From Euryarchaeota archaeon (GTDB taxonomy: Archaea; Thermoplasmatota; SW-10-69-26; JACQPN01), in NCBI GenBank assembly GCA_016207515.1, contig JACQPN010000002.1:200350-264349 (forward strand): a DNA stretch of 64,000 nt, written 5' to 3'. Under the pieces are notes generated by a model, which was given only the letters and a program-made list of their open reading frames with translations, did no database searches and was not told the origin of the DNA. The translations under genes were made by a program, and so were the position numbers. Positions 1 to 8,342 of the stretch are shown piece by piece. The stretch's first letter is position 1; each line of letters opens with the position of its first letter.

Positions 1-2
1 AC

Positions 3-821
3 TATTACAACGACCTCGGCAACGCGAGGAAGATACTCATCGCGGGCCAGTGGCCGCACCAGTATCCGGCGAACGCGACGTTGCCGGACGCCTCGGGACC
101 CGGGGACACCGCAAGATTCACCGCTTATGGCGCTTGGTGGGAGTACGCGGTCGCGTTCTTCGATGAGACGTTGCTCAGCGTCCACACCGGACTCTTCGAT
201 GAGGACATTGCCTTCATCCAGGGAAGCGACAAAGTCTGGCGCACGTATCCGGGCGAATGGCCGCCGAAGGGTGTAGAGAAACTCATGTTGGGCCTCACTC
301 CGTCGGGCCTTACGCTCGACGGGTCATCTTCCGGCACACTTTCGTGGGACGCCAAACCAAAACAGGTTGCTGGCTCGCCGGTGGCGGCCGACGAGACGAT
401 CGGCGCCAGTGAACAGGTCGTACTCGAACTTCCTCCGCTCGCTGGGGCGATCCACACGGCGGGGACGCCGAAGCTCAACGTCACTATCGTATCCACTGCG
501 GCAAACGTGCACCTCGTCGCCGTGTTGGAAGCGACGAACGAGACGGGAGCGTGGGTGCGCGAAAACTACGGCTACCTGAACCCGATCTACAGAAGCGGTC
601 TTGAGACGCCGGAGAAGTTGATCCCTGGCAAGGCCACCCGTGTCACGATCGAGATGTATCCGCAGGAGGACGTGTTCAAGGCGGGGACAAAGCTGCGCCT
701 TATCCTGCGTAGCGTGGACGAGGGGCGCACGATTTCAGCCTTCGATGAGGCCAAGATCATGGTGATGCTCGACGGCGAGCGGCCGGCGGTATTGAAGTTG
801 CCGCTAAGCCCGATTCCATAG
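3..821 (+). CDS. CocE/NonD-family hydrolase (X-Pro dipeptidyl-peptidase-like), C-terminal part
   Basis: The frame is open from base 3, so the gene begins upstream of the window and only about 272 C-terminal residues are visible. The visible part resembles the end of the alpha/beta-hydrolase domain (stretch IAGQWPHQ near the start) followed by the jelly-roll C-terminal domain of the X-Pro dipeptidyl-peptidase/CocE family, with the typical pattern of an early WRTYPGEWPP segment and a late beta-rich GTKLRLILRSVD segment. The catalytic Ser lies outside the window, so substrate (peptide or ester) cannot be told. The TTG at 81 is an internal codon, not the start. Family call is moderate, because only the C-terminal half is present. 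Confidence 0.7.
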   Translation, partial: YYNDLGNARKILIAGQWPHQYPANATLPDASGPGDTARFTAYGAWWEYAVAFFDETLLSVHTGLFDEDIAFIQGSDKVWRTYPGEWPPKGVEKLMLGLTPSGLTLDGSSSGTLSWDAKPKQVAGSPVAADETIGASEQVVLELPPLAGAIHTAGTPKLNVTIVSTAANVHLVAVLEATNETGAWVRENYGYLNPIYRSGLETPEKLIPGKATRVTIEMYPQEDVFKAGTKLRLILRSVDEGRTISAFDEAKIMVMLDGERPAVLKLPLSPIP

Positions 822-937
822 GGCGAGGGGGAAGGAATTGTCGCCGGCGCGCTCTGCTCCGCGGCAACCCCATACCCATCGCGGAACTTGGCGAAGCTCC
901 GGTCAACAAAGCCTATATAGAGACCCACCCCTGGATA

Positions 938-948
938 GCTTATATACT
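938..948 (+). promoter_or_regulatory. TATA box of the multicopper oxidase gene
   Basis: The AT-rich stretch GCTTATATACT lies about 20-25 bp before the ATG at 964, the spacing expected for a leaderless archaeal transcript. A second AT-rich palindrome, CTATATAG, lies about 25 bp further upstream, near 912-920, and could be an alternative box or an operator. Confidence 0.55.
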
Positions 949-963
949 CCAGGTAGCGCCAGA

Positions 964-2175
964 ATGTCGTCTATAGCATCGAGACCGACGCAGATCGGCT
1001 TCGTCTTCATCCTGCTTCTTGCAAGCCTCTCAGGCTGCGTCGGGACGAGCCCCGCCCCAAGCGAGGGTGCGCCTGTCCAATTCGCTTCCTCCGGGGAGGT
1101 GAAGGAGTTCGACCTCTTCGTCCACCACGGCATCATCCAACTCTTCCCTGGCGCAACGGTCCAGGCGATGTTCTTCACCGACAAGGAAACGGCGCCCGCG
1201 CCCGGCGAGGTGGTGCACTCGGGCCATGGCACCGTCCCGGGACCGATGATCCGGGTCCGTGAAGGCGACCTCGTGCGGGTCAACGTCCGCAACCTCGCCG
1301 CCCCGTTCAACCACACGTTCCACGTCCACGGCCTCATCGTCCCGTGGGAGCAGGACGGCGTCCCGTACCTCACGCAAGCTCCGATCAAGCCCGGCGAGGC
1401 GTACACGTACGAGTTCACGTTGAAGCAAAGCGGCACCTATTGGTACCACTGCCACGTCGACGCCGCGCACCACATCGACATGGGGATGTACGGCGCCTTC
1501 ATAGTGGAGCCCGCAGACAACTCAAAGGAGCCGAAGTTCAACCGCGAGGAGACGCTCATCTTCGACGAGTGGGACACGAGCCACATCCACAATCTCGCCG
1601 TCGGCCAGAACGCCATCCCAAAAAGCGGCGACCCGCTTGCGGTCGGCGATTACGCAACGAGGCAGGCGCGAGACGGTTACAACAACCAACAGGTCGCGGC
1701 GAACCCGGTGCGTGAGCCGCGCAATTGGTACCCGGAGACGTATCCCCCGTACATGCCGCAGTACAACGCCTTCCTCATCAACGGAAAGGCGTTCCCCGAG
1801 ACGGAGACCATCTCGGTGGAGACCGGCGACACGTTGCGCCTGCGCCTCATCAACGCCGGCTTCGAGTGGCACGCGATACACCTTCATGGCCACAACTTCT
1901 TGGTCACCCACAAGGACGGGTACCTCCTCTCGGCCCCTTACAGGGCCGACACCATCTCGATAGGTCCCGGAGAGCGCTACGACATCGTCGTCGAGTTGAA
2001 CAACCCCGGAATCTGGATGCTCCAGGATGCGAACGAGCTCTCCCTCCGAAACGACCAGATCTATCCAGGCGGCATGATGACGAGCATCGTGTACAAGTCC
2101 TACGCGGACAAGGCGGGCGTGCACAGCCACAGGGCCGCGGATTACCTGAACCTCTACGAGCGCCTCAACGCATGA
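964..2175 (+). CDS. two-domain multicopper oxidase, lipoprotein
   Basis: A 403-residue secreted oxidase. The ATG at 964 is chosen because a TATA box lies about 25 bp upstream and the protein then begins with a lipoprotein signal ending in LSGC (residues about 17-20). Domain 1 has HVHG and YWYHCHV followed by HHIDMGM, so it combines a type 1 copper site (Cys, His, Met) with histidines of the type 2/3 site. Domain 2 keeps HLHGHNF, but where laccases have the final HCH the sequence reads PGIWMLQDAN. This order is like the two-domain (nitrite-reductase-sized) multicopper oxidases with T1 copper in domain 1. Substrate is unknown; metal ion, phenol or nitrite are possible. It is followed by a small membrane protein/regulator pair and a CopCD gene, so a role in extracytoplasmic copper redox chemistry is likely. 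Confidence 0.85.
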   Translation: MSSIASRPTQIGFVFILLLASLSGCVGTSPAPSEGAPVQFASSGEVKEFDLFVHHGIIQLFPGATVQAMFFTDKETAPAPGEVVHSGHGTVPGPMIRVREGDLVRVNVRNLAAPFNHTFHVHGLIVPWEQDGVPYLTQAPIKPGEAYTYEFTLKQSGTYWYHCHVDAAHHIDMGMYGAFIVEPADNSKEPKFNREETLIFDEWDTSHIHNLAVGQNAIPKSGDPLAVGDYATRQARDGYNNQQVAANPVREPRNWYPETYPPYMPQYNAFLINGKAFPETETISVETGDTLRLRLINAGFEWHAIHLHGHNFLVTHKDGYLLSAPYRADTISIGPGERYDIVVELNNPGIWMLQDANELSLRNDQIYPGGMMTSIVYKSYADKAGVHSHRAADYLNLYERLNA

Positions 2176-2218
2176 ATGGGGCGCGTCCGCTATCGAGAAG
2201 CGCCCGTCGCCGGCGCCC

Positions 2219-2313
2219 GAGACCCCCGCAGATCCTTTCCTTTCCCCGGCAAACGCGCCCGGCGCGCGAGACCCCCGTAGATCCTTTCCTTTCCCCGGCA
2301 AACGCGCCCGGCG
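2219..2313. repeat. 49-bp direct repeat, two tandem copies
   Basis: Two nearly identical units of 49 bp (2219-2267 and 2268 to about 2313) follow the multicopper oxidase stop codon. Each begins GAGACCCCCG and contains the pyrimidine tract ATCCTTTCCTTTCCCC. Only a base or two differs between copies. The pyrimidine tracts could end transcription on the + strand, but the duplication itself is the only firm observation. Confidence 0.7.
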
Positions 2314-2373
2314 TCCTCAAGGCGCGTCGATGCGACGCGCCGGCTTTATCTTGTCTCACCATGATTGCGGCCC

Positions 2374-2694
2374 ATGTTCGGATACCTTCCGTCCGTCTTG
2401 GCGCTCCACATACACGATTTCTCCGGCGCGCTCATCGCGATAGTCGGTCTCATCTCATTGGGCCTTGCCGGCGTCGGGCACCTCGCCTCGAAGGCCTCCT
2501 CGAACCCGGCCTTGAAGTACGTGACCCTTGCCTTCCTCGTGTTCGGCGCGAAGGGGCTTTTTGCGACGTGGGCGATAGTCACGGACGGTGTTGCGCACGA
2601 GGACCTCGAGCTCATCCTCAGCGCGGCTGATCTGCTCGTCGTTCTCTTGCTTGTCGCGCCTCTACTTTCGAAACGGGCGAAGAGCAAGGCATGA
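2374..2694 (+). CDS. small three-helix membrane protein next to a wHTH regulator
   Basis: A 106-residue membrane protein with three predicted hydrophobic segments (about residues 15-35, 48-68 and 82-100) and a short basic tail SKRAKSKA. ATG 2374 is preferred over an upstream TTG because TTTATC at about 2345-2350 is placed as a TATA box 25-30 bp before it. Its last four bases overlap the start of the downstream double-wHTH gene, so the two are translated together. Small membrane proteins paired with wHTH proteins in this way occur in halophilic archaea and Thermoplasmata and are usually unassigned. Function unknown; sensing or anchoring for the regulator is only a guess. Confidence 0.7.
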   Translation: MFGYLPSVLALHIHDFSGALIAIVGLISLGLAGVGHLASKASSNPALKYVTLAFLVFGAKGLFATWAIVTDGVAHEDLELILSAADLLVVLLLVAPLLSKRAKSKA

Positions 2695-3215
2695 CGAGCG
2701 AGACGCAGCATCGCGTGCTGGACTGCATCCGGGCGTACCCCGGCATACATCTAAGGGGCATCGAGCGCCTTCTAGGGATGTCGAGTGCGCTCGTCCATTA
2801 CCACGTGCGAGACCTCTTGGCGAAGGACATCATCATCGACGAGGAGCTTCACGGGCGAAGGCGCTACTTCGACGCCGACCCGGCGCGTTCAAAACGGCTT
2901 TCCCAAGACGAGCGCGACATCTTGGCGCTACTTCGCGAGGAGGCCCCCATGAACGTCGTGCTGCTGCTTCTTGACGACGGCCCGATGTCCCACGGCGAGT
3001 TAGTGGCACAGACAGGCCTTGCCAAGAGCACGGTCACTTACAACATCGACAAGTTGGTCGCGGCAGGGATAGTGGAGAAGGACGAGAAGGGCGACGCCCA
3101 AGAGCTGCGTCTTGCCGACGAGAAGCGTCTTCGCGGTCTTCTTATGGGACACGCGCCGACGCCGGACCTCATGCGCAAGTTCAGGCGACTCTGGGAGGAC
3201 TTCTATTCCGATTGA
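2691..3215 (+). CDS. tandem winged-helix transcriptional regulator
   Basis: A 174-residue cytoplasmic protein made of two winged helix-turn-helix modules. The first (residues about 1-65) has HLRGIERLLGMSSALVHYHV, the second (about 75-150) has LVAQTGLAKSTVTYNIDKLV; both are the MarR/ArsR-like helix-turn-helix pattern. Double wHTH proteins of this length are common euryarchaeal regulators. It overlaps the upstream membrane-protein gene by 4 bp and its stop is only about 11 bp from the convergent CopCD gene. No metal-binding Cys/His cluster is visible, so copper sensing is not shown by the sequence, although the position makes regulation of the neighbouring copper genes plausible. Confidence 0.8.
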   Translation: MTSETQHRVLDCIRAYPGIHLRGIERLLGMSSALVHYHVRDLLAKDIIIDEELHGRRRYFDADPARSKRLSQDERDILALLREEAPMNVVLLLLDDGPMSHGELVAQTGLAKSTVTYNIDKLVAAGIVEKDEKGDAQELRLADEKRLRGLLMGHAPTPDLMRKFRRLWEDFYSD

Positions 3216-3226
3216 CGCGGCGACCC

Positions 3227-4888
3227 CTAGTCTCCCCTCGACCCGCCTGAATCGGGCTCAACGACCTCCACTTCGAACTCCAGCTTCTTGAACTCGTCCG
3301 GGCGTTGCATGATGACGTACACCTGCCAAACGCCGGGTTCCGTGAAAAAGGCATCCTCGATCACCCACTGGTTCTCGCGCACCCTCTCGGGGATGACGAT
3401 CGTCTCCGGCTCCCCGGTCCCCGGGGGGGCGAACTTGAGTCCGACTTCCGTCGAGTTGGGTAAGGGCTCGGAGGAGAGCGGGTGAAGCGCCAGACTGACG
3501 CGTTGGATGCCGACGGTCACCGGGTTCGGCCGGATGCTCAAGACCACGTGCGTCGTCTTCGTCTCTTGCGCGAGTTCCAGCGGCACTGGCCCCTGCGTGC
3601 CCGTCTCCACATCGGCGGAAGGCGGGGCGGTCGACGCAAGAAGCCCCGCCGCACCGACGACAATGAGAAGCAACGACAGCTCGACAGCCACGACGCGGCG
3701 CAGCGTCGGCGAAGAGGCCTCGCCCAGAAGGAGCCGTGGGCCCAACTTGTATTGGTTGTAAGCGCCGAGACAAATGAGCGGCAGGATGAGCGACGCCTTG
3801 AGTATCACGAGTAGACCGTAGTCGGCGGATAGTAGGCGGTCGACGGTCCCCACATGAAGCCACGCGGCGTACGTGCCCGTCAAGAGGATCGCAGCGACGC
3901 TCCCGACCGCGATCGGCGAGAACCGCGTCACGAGTCTTCCCGCCTCCGGCGGCTTCGCCGTGGATAGGACAAGGGCGAAACTCACTAGTCCGCCCACCCA
4001 TATCGATGCCGCCGTCAGGTGGACGAGGTCGGCGGCCACCGCAAGCGCGGTCTGTTCCCGAAGTGCCGCCGCGTGGCTGCCGCTTGCCGTGAGGTAGAGC
4101 GCGGCCACCCCGAGCCCGCCAGTGGCGGCGAGCGCGAGTCGTCGGTATTTTTCAGGCGCGTAGTAGGCGGCGACGCCGCAAGCCGCTGCAAGCGCAAGCG
4201 CTCCGGAGCGCGCGACGAGGAATGTGCCGGCGTCGGTCCCGGCGGCGACTTCCACGGGGGCGGCGATACGCGAGGCGAGGCTTTGAAGCACGTAGAGGCC
4301 GGCGGCGGCTCCGACAAGACCTAGGATGGCCGGGGGAGCCGCCAGTCGACGCGGCGTATCGCCTTTGCGAAGGATCACCAAGGCGAAGGCAGGGACGCCG
4401 ACGCTCGCGAAGACGCCCATGTAGAACAATCCTCGCGCAATCCCTTCGTTCTGCACGACCTCAAGCGAGTGCTCTGCGTGCTCGTGGCTTTTCACCTCGT
4501 CGGTGAACTTCAAAGTCGCGTTCCCGACGCTGAAGACGAAGGAGCCTCTCGCCGTGTGCGTATCAACGGAGAGCGTCCTCCAATTGACGACGTATATGCC
4601 GTCGACGAGGGGCTGCGTCGGGACCCGGATGACGTTCGATTCCGCTTCATCGAACTCCGTCGTTCCAATGCTCACGATCCCTTGGTCGAGGCCCCGCACC
4701 TCGGCTTGGGTGTACTCCCGTTCGACGTCTTCCGTGAAGCGGATCTCGACCTCGGCCACCCCCCACTCGGCGTGCCCGTTCGGGGAAGGGTCGGCGCTTT
4801 GAAGGACGGCGTGCGCGGCCGCTTCGCCGGAGAATAGGATGAGAAGAAGCGCGCAGACGGCGATCAAGGGACCGTTCGCGCGCTTCAT
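3227..4888 (-). CDS. CopC-CopD-YtkA fusion, copper resistance/uptake membrane protein
   Basis: A 553-residue protein. A signal peptide precedes a CopC domain whose mature N-terminus is HAVLQSADPSPNG; its first residue is the conserved copper-binding His, and a second candidate ligand lies in SVDTHTARGSF. Residues about 150-420 form about eight membrane helices of the CopD type, with LVHLTAASIWVGG typical of CopD. The last 100 or so residues (TTHVVLSIRPNPVTVGIQRV and following) resemble the YtkA/FixH-like beta domain. CopC binds copper outside the cell and CopD moves it through the membrane; the three-part fusion is known in archaea and Gram-positives. It lies 16 bp downstream of the secreted-protein gene at 4905-5594 on the same strand, so the two form an operon. 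Confidence 0.85.
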   Translation of the reverse strand: MKRANGPLIAVCALLLILFSGEAAAHAVLQSADPSPNGHAEWGVAEVEIRFTEDVEREYTQAEVRGLDQGIVSIGTTEFDEAESNVIRVPTQPLVDGIYVVNWRTLSVDTHTARGSFVFSVGNATLKFTDEVKSHEHAEHSLEVVQNEGIARGLFYMGVFASVGVPAFALVILRKGDTPRRLAAPPAILGLVGAAAGLYVLQSLASRIAAPVEVAAGTDAGTFLVARSGALALAAACGVAAYYAPEKYRRLALAATGGLGVAALYLTASGSHAAALREQTALAVAADLVHLTAASIWVGGLVSFALVLSTAKPPEAGRLVTRFSPIAVGSVAAILLTGTYAAWLHVGTVDRLLSADYGLLVILKASLILPLICLGAYNQYKLGPRLLLGEASSPTLRRVVAVELSLLLIVVGAAGLLASTAPPSADVETGTQGPVPLELAQETKTTHVVLSIRPNPVTVGIQRVSLALHPLSSEPLPNSTEVGLKFAPPGTGEPETIVIPERVRENQWVIEDAFFTEPGVWQVYVIMQRPDEFKKLEFEVEVVEPDSGGSRGD

Positions 4889-4904
4889 GGTATACGGCCG
4901 TCGA

Positions 4905-5594
4905 CTATGGCTTTCGCCGGTAAAGGGCTATCGTTGCGACGAGCCCGAGGACGGCAGCCAACCCCGTCTCTGGGATGGGGCTCGCCTTCGACGAGCCGCC
5001 GCCGGAGACCTTGAGTGTGGCGATATCCGCCTTGAGTCCGGTGATATCCGCCTTTAGTCCGGCGATTTCTGCGTTGAGGGCGGTGATGTCTGCGGCGAGC
5101 TCGTCCGGCAACGGTTGCTCCTCGGGCCACATGATCGCCGCTAGGGAATCGATGTCGTGTTGCGGGGGCAAGGTCTGATCTATGGCGGACCCGTTGATGA
5201 TCCCTTTTATCTTGAGCGAGTAGATTCCGGGCTCCGTGTAGATGATAGGGTACGTGTATTTGCCTGACAGACCGAATTGGCCCACGAGTTCGTGCGTGAT
5301 ATCCAATTCCTTGTCGCTATGGACGATGGAGATCTCGAATCCGACGGCGCCGGCCGCGTGCGCACCCGAAGTGTTGACGAGGCCCGTGATCGGCGTTCCC
5401 GTGGCGTTGTCGTAGACGCCGAGATCAAGTCCGGTCTTGTGCCACGTATACGTCGGTTCCCCGATGTGGCCCCACACGAATTTAATCCTGTCGTCGGTCG
5501 AGTAGACGGTCTTGTGGGCGGACGCCGCGCCGGCGGCCGCCAAGAGGAGCGCAGTCGCGATTACAAGCATCAACACGGTCCGTTTTGCAGTCAT
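4905..5594 (-). CDS. secreted, C-terminally anchored protein with coiled-coil stalk
   Basis: A 229-residue protein starting at ATG 5594 (a TTG nine bases upstream is less likely). It has a signal peptide ending near ASAHKTVYS, a beta-rich domain of about 140 residues that contains several His, a short heptad stalk with repeated LKADI units (about residues 165-195), and a C-terminus IPETGLAAVLGLVATIALY followed by RRKP. That Pro-Gly/hydrophobic/Arg end matches the tripartite sorting signals used by archaeosortases. The exposed His after signal cleavage and operon position before CopCD suggest a copper-binding surface protein, by inference only. No named family recognised for the beta domain. 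Confidence 0.7.
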   Translation of the reverse strand: MTAKRTVLMLVIATALLLAAAGAASAHKTVYSTDDRIKFVWGHIGEPTYTWHKTGLDLGVYDNATGTPITGLVNTSGAHAAGAVGFEISIVHSDKELDITHELVGQFGLSGKYTYPIIYTEPGIYSLKIKGIINGSAIDQTLPPQHDIDSLAAIMWPEEQPLPDELAADITALNAEIAGLKADITGLKADIATLKVSGGGSSKASPIPETGLAAVLGLVATIALYRRKP

Positions 5595-5778
5595 GTGGAT
5601 CAACTCCGCGAGTTTAACAGTTTTCGAACACTACTGAATTATTTGTAGCTTGTGGTAAAGACGTTGGCGTGACGGCGGTCTGCTTTCGACCCTTGGCCGA
5701 CGCCGCTCGCATTCGTGCCTCGGCGAGGGGACGGACCATGGCGAAACTGCTATGGTCGGTGACGGGTTGTAGTTCCCC

Positions 5779-5964
5779 ATGGTGACAAACGCCCGTTCCG
5801 ACGCTTCTGTCGCGCTACTCATCGCAAGCTTCATCACGGTCTTCAGTTTCGTGCGACAGTCCCTGTCGGATCCCCTCGGCTCCGTCGTCGCGACGCTCGC
5901 TGCCGGCGTCGCCGTCTTTCTCATCGCCCTCAAAGCCGTGCCTTGGTACCGCGGCGAGGCCTAG
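5779..5964 (+). CDS. small two-helix membrane protein
   Basis: A 61-residue reading frame with two hydrophobic segments (about residues 10-25 and 32-52) and a basic end WYRGEA. It stands alone between two minus-strand genes. Its composition is that of a real small membrane protein, but no clear ribosome-binding site or TATA box decides the start and I recognise no family. It could be a chance reading frame. Confidence 0.4.
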   Translation: MVTNARSDASVALLIASFITVFSFVRQSLSDPLGSVVATLAAGVAVFLIALKAVPWYRGEA

Positions 5965-6029
5965 GGACGGGGGCCTTGACCGCAGGCCTCGATCCACACG
6001 CCTCCCGGGGGTTCTTTTTCCGAGGGTCG

Positions 6030-6455
6030 TCAAAGCAGGTCCACGTGGCTTGGGATGACCGTATGCCGCACCAAGTGTATCCCCTTGAGCGCCGAAAGCG
6101 CCGAGTAGAAGCTTGCCACACGCGACGACGCGCCGTCCACGACGAAGACCTCCACGCAGTCGTTGCCTCGAAGGTGCGCATGCATCATGTTCCGGATGAT
6201 CTCGCCGTAGTCGTGCTTCACGGCGGCGACGCGCCTCTCGTCGGACTTGTCGAAGCACACCGCGACGACGGCCTGCTGCTTCGTGGACTTGGAGGCCCGC
6301 TGTTCCGCCACGAACTGCGTCAGGGCCGCCTGGACGGCGACACTGCGCCCGGAAAACGGCGTCTCTTGGACGAGGCGGTCGAGCTCGGAGAGCAGGCTCG
6401 AAGGGATCGAGACCGTGACGGGTTTCGCGTTCGCGTGCTTTGCGCCGGACACCAT
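6030..6455 (-). CDS. nikR: NikR-family metal-responsive repressor (ribbon-helix-helix + ACT-like)
   Basis: A 141-residue protein from ATG 6455, the usual NikR length. Residues about 12-50 form the ribbon-helix-helix DNA-binding domain (PVTVSIPSSLLSELDRLVQ). The C-terminal regulatory domain has H81, H92, H94 and C100 in the context HDYGEIIRNMMHAH...DC; the spacing (11, 2 and 6 residues) is the same as that of the nickel ligands His76, His87, His89 and Cys95 of E. coli NikR. A TTAAG box about 25 bp upstream supports the start. The gene is divergent from a zinc/manganese-type ABC importer, and a TATGA-N16-TCATA palindrome lies between them, matching the known NikR operator. It probably represses the importer when metal is plentiful. 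Whether the metal is nickel, cobalt or zinc is not decided by sequence. Confidence 0.88.
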   Translation of the reverse strand: MVSGAKHANAKPVTVSIPSSLLSELDRLVQETPFSGRSVAVQAALTQFVAEQRASKSTKQQAVVAVCFDKSDERRVAAVKHDYGEIIRNMMHAHLRGNDCVEVFVVDGASSRVASFYSALSALKGIHLVRHTVIPSHVDLL

Positions 6456-6509
6456 GGCACCAAGCCCGTTCACTGGCTTAAGCCCACCGCGGCCGGCACC
6501 TCGCGGCCT

Positions 6510-6535
6510 TATGAAGAATGGCCATTTTCTTCATA
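6510..6535. promoter_or_regulatory. NikR-type operator TATGA-N16-TCATA
   Basis: TATGA at 6510-6514 and TCATA at 6531-6535 are separated by exactly 16 bases, the layout of the E. coli NikR operator (GTATGA-N16-TCATAC). The inner bases add to the symmetry: ATGAAGAA, 8 bases, TTCTTCAT. It lies directly upstream of the TTAATAAG box (6541-6548) of the importer operon and between the divergent regulator and importer genes. A further TTCATAT half site occurs at 6562-6568. Confidence 0.8.
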
Positions 6536-6537
6536 TT

Positions 6538-6548
6538 GCGTTAATAAG
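6538..6548 (+). promoter_or_regulatory. TATA box of the metal importer operon
   Basis: GCGTTAATAAG lies about 50 bp before the importer start and begins only 3 bp after the NikR-type palindrome, so bound repressor would cover the BRE/TATA region. Confidence 0.55.
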
Positions 6549-6593
6549 ACGGGTCGATGGCTTCATATCGGTCGGCCGACTGCCCGTCTTGCG

Positions 6594-7544
6594 ATGAGCG
6601 CGCCGGTACGAAGGGAAGGCGAGAAGGGCCGCTCGCGCTCATCGGCGTCGCGGGCGCCGCTCCTCCTGGCGTTGTTGGTCATCGGCCCCGCCGTCGCGGG
6701 CTGCACCGCGCCTTCGCCGGCCAAGACCGACATCGTTGCCTCCTTCTACCCGGTGCGTTTCCTCGTAGATTCCATCGCCGGGGGAAGGCTATCGGCCATG
6801 ACGCTCGTTTCTCCCGGGGTCGAGCCGCACGACTACGAATTGAAACCCTCCGACGTGGGCGCCATCGAAGGGGCCCGCCTCGTCGCCTACCACGGGGCCG
6901 GACTCGAGGTCTTCGAGGCGCAGGTGAAAGCGCTGGCGGCAGCGGCGGGTGTCGAGGTGGTCGAAGCCTCCCGGGGAGTCGATCGGCAGGTGCGCGACCT
7001 CGGCGAAGAGGGGACCGGCATAGATGCGCACATGTGGTTGGATCCGGTCAGGTTCAAAGCGGAGGCCGCGAACGTCGGGGCCGCAGTCCAGGCGGTGGAT
7101 CCGGGCAACGCATCGTTTTATGCGACGCGCTTCGACGCGCTGGACGAACGACTCGCCGCCTTGGACAGGGAATTCGCCGAAGGCCTTGGGGGTTGCACAA
7201 AGCCGAAGATCATCACGACGCACGCCTCGTTCGGTTACATGGCGGACCGGTACGGTTTCACCCAGTACTCGATAACCGGCTTCGAGCCGGATGCGGAGCC
7301 CTCGGCCGAAAAGGTGAGAGCGGCGGCCGACCTTGCAAGGCGCGAGAACATCACCGTGATCTTTTTCGAGACCCTCGTCTCGCCGAAGGTGGCAAAGGTC
7401 GTCGCCGACGAGATCCACGGCACGGCCGACGTCCTCGACCCCGTCGAGGGGCTCACGGAGGAGGGCGAACGCGCGGGAAGCGACTACATCTCGCTCATGC
7501 GACGGAACCTCGCAAAGCTTCGAGATGCGATGGGGTGCACCTGA
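6594..7544 (+). CDS. ZnuA-like metal-binding lipoprotein of an ABC importer
   Basis: A 316-residue lipoprotein: basic N-terminus, hydrophobic stretch and lipobox AVAGC near residue 36. It is a cluster A-I metal-binding protein. Candidate ligands are His in EPHDYELKPSD, His in AHMWLDP, His in TTHASFGYM and Glu in IFFETLV, as in ZnuA/TroA/PsaA. The acidic-His loop common in ZnuA is absent. Start at ATG 6594 gives a complete lipoprotein signal. It is first in an operon with the ATPase (overlapping) and permease. The NikR-type site upstream implies metal-dependent repression. Zinc is the default guess for the family; nickel or cobalt should be considered because of the regulator. Confidence 0.88.
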   Translation: MSAPVRREGEKGRSRSSASRAPLLLALLVIGPAVAGCTAPSPAKTDIVASFYPVRFLVDSIAGGRLSAMTLVSPGVEPHDYELKPSDVGAIEGARLVAYHGAGLEVFEAQVKALAAAAGVEVVEASRGVDRQVRDLGEEGTGIDAHMWLDPVRFKAEAANVGAAVQAVDPGNASFYATRFDALDERLAALDREFAEGLGGCTKPKIITTHASFGYMADRYGFTQYSITGFEPDAEPSAEKVRAAADLARRENITVIFFETLVSPKVAKVVADEIHGTADVLDPVEGLTEEGERAGSDYISLMRRNLAKLRDAMGCT

Positions 7545-8320
7545 CCTTGGACAAACCCTCAGTCCTCGACCTCACCGGCGTCTCCGTCGACTACGGCACC
7601 GACCGGGCCCTCGAAGCGGCCGACCTCGCCGTCGAACGGGGCGAGTTCGTAGGTGTCATCGGGCCGAATGGTGGGGGGAAGACGACCCTGCTTCGGGCGA
7701 CCCTCGGCCTCGTGCCTGCGAGGGAGGGCTCGATACGGCTTTTTGGGACACACGTGCGCAGTTTCGTCGACTGGTTCCGCATCGGGTACGTGCCGCAAAA
7801 CGCGAGCCATATCGACCCGCAGTTTCCCGCGACCGCTCTCGAGGTGACGATGCTCGGCCGGGTCGGTCGGCGTGGCCTCTTCCGTTGGCTCACGGCCGTC
7901 GACCGGGAAAAGGCCACGCACGCGCTCGAAGAGGTCGAAGCCGCACACCTTGCCGACCGCCTCATCGGGTCGCTCTCGGGGGGCGAGAGGCAACGCGTCT
8001 TGCTTGCCAAGGCGCTCGCCGGGGAGCCCGAACTCCTCATCATGGACGAGCCCACCACGGGTGTGGATCCGAAGGCGCGGTCGGCCTTCTATCGTCTGCT
8101 CGACCATTTGAACCACGAGCACGAACTCACGATCCTACTCATCAGTCACGACACGGAGGCGATCCTCCAAAGCGCCCACCGCATCGTCGCGGTGAACCGG
8201 CGCATTGTCTTCGATGGAGCGCCGGGAGTTTTCCGGGAGCGCGAGAACGTCTTGGGGGTCTACGGCCTCCACGTGACGCACGCCGAAGAAGGACACGGGG
8301 CGGCACGGGGTTCCCCATGA
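7535..8320 (+). CDS. metal ABC transporter ATPase (ZnuC-like)
   Basis: A 261-residue ABC ATPase. It shows Walker A GPNGGGKTT, Q-loop in YVPQNAS, signature LSGGERQR, Walker B LLIMDEP and H-loop ISHD, all intact. The start is taken as GTG 7535, which overlaps the end of the binding-protein gene by 10 bp; TTG 7547 is an alternative. It powers the permease at 8343-9191. Confidence 0.9.
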   Translation: MHLTLDKPSVLDLTGVSVDYGTDRALEAADLAVERGEFVGVIGPNGGGKTTLLRATLGLVPAREGSIRLFGTHVRSFVDWFRIGYVPQNASHIDPQFPATALEVTMLGRVGRRGLFRWLTAVDREKATHALEEVEAAHLADRLIGSLSGGERQRVLLAKALAGEPELLIMDEPTTGVDPKARSAFYRLLDHLNHEHELTILLISHDTEAILQSAHRIVAVNRRIVFDGAPGVFRERENVLGVYGLHVTHAEEGHGAARGSP

Positions 8321-8342
8321 ACGAAGCGCGCGAGGCGTCGAG

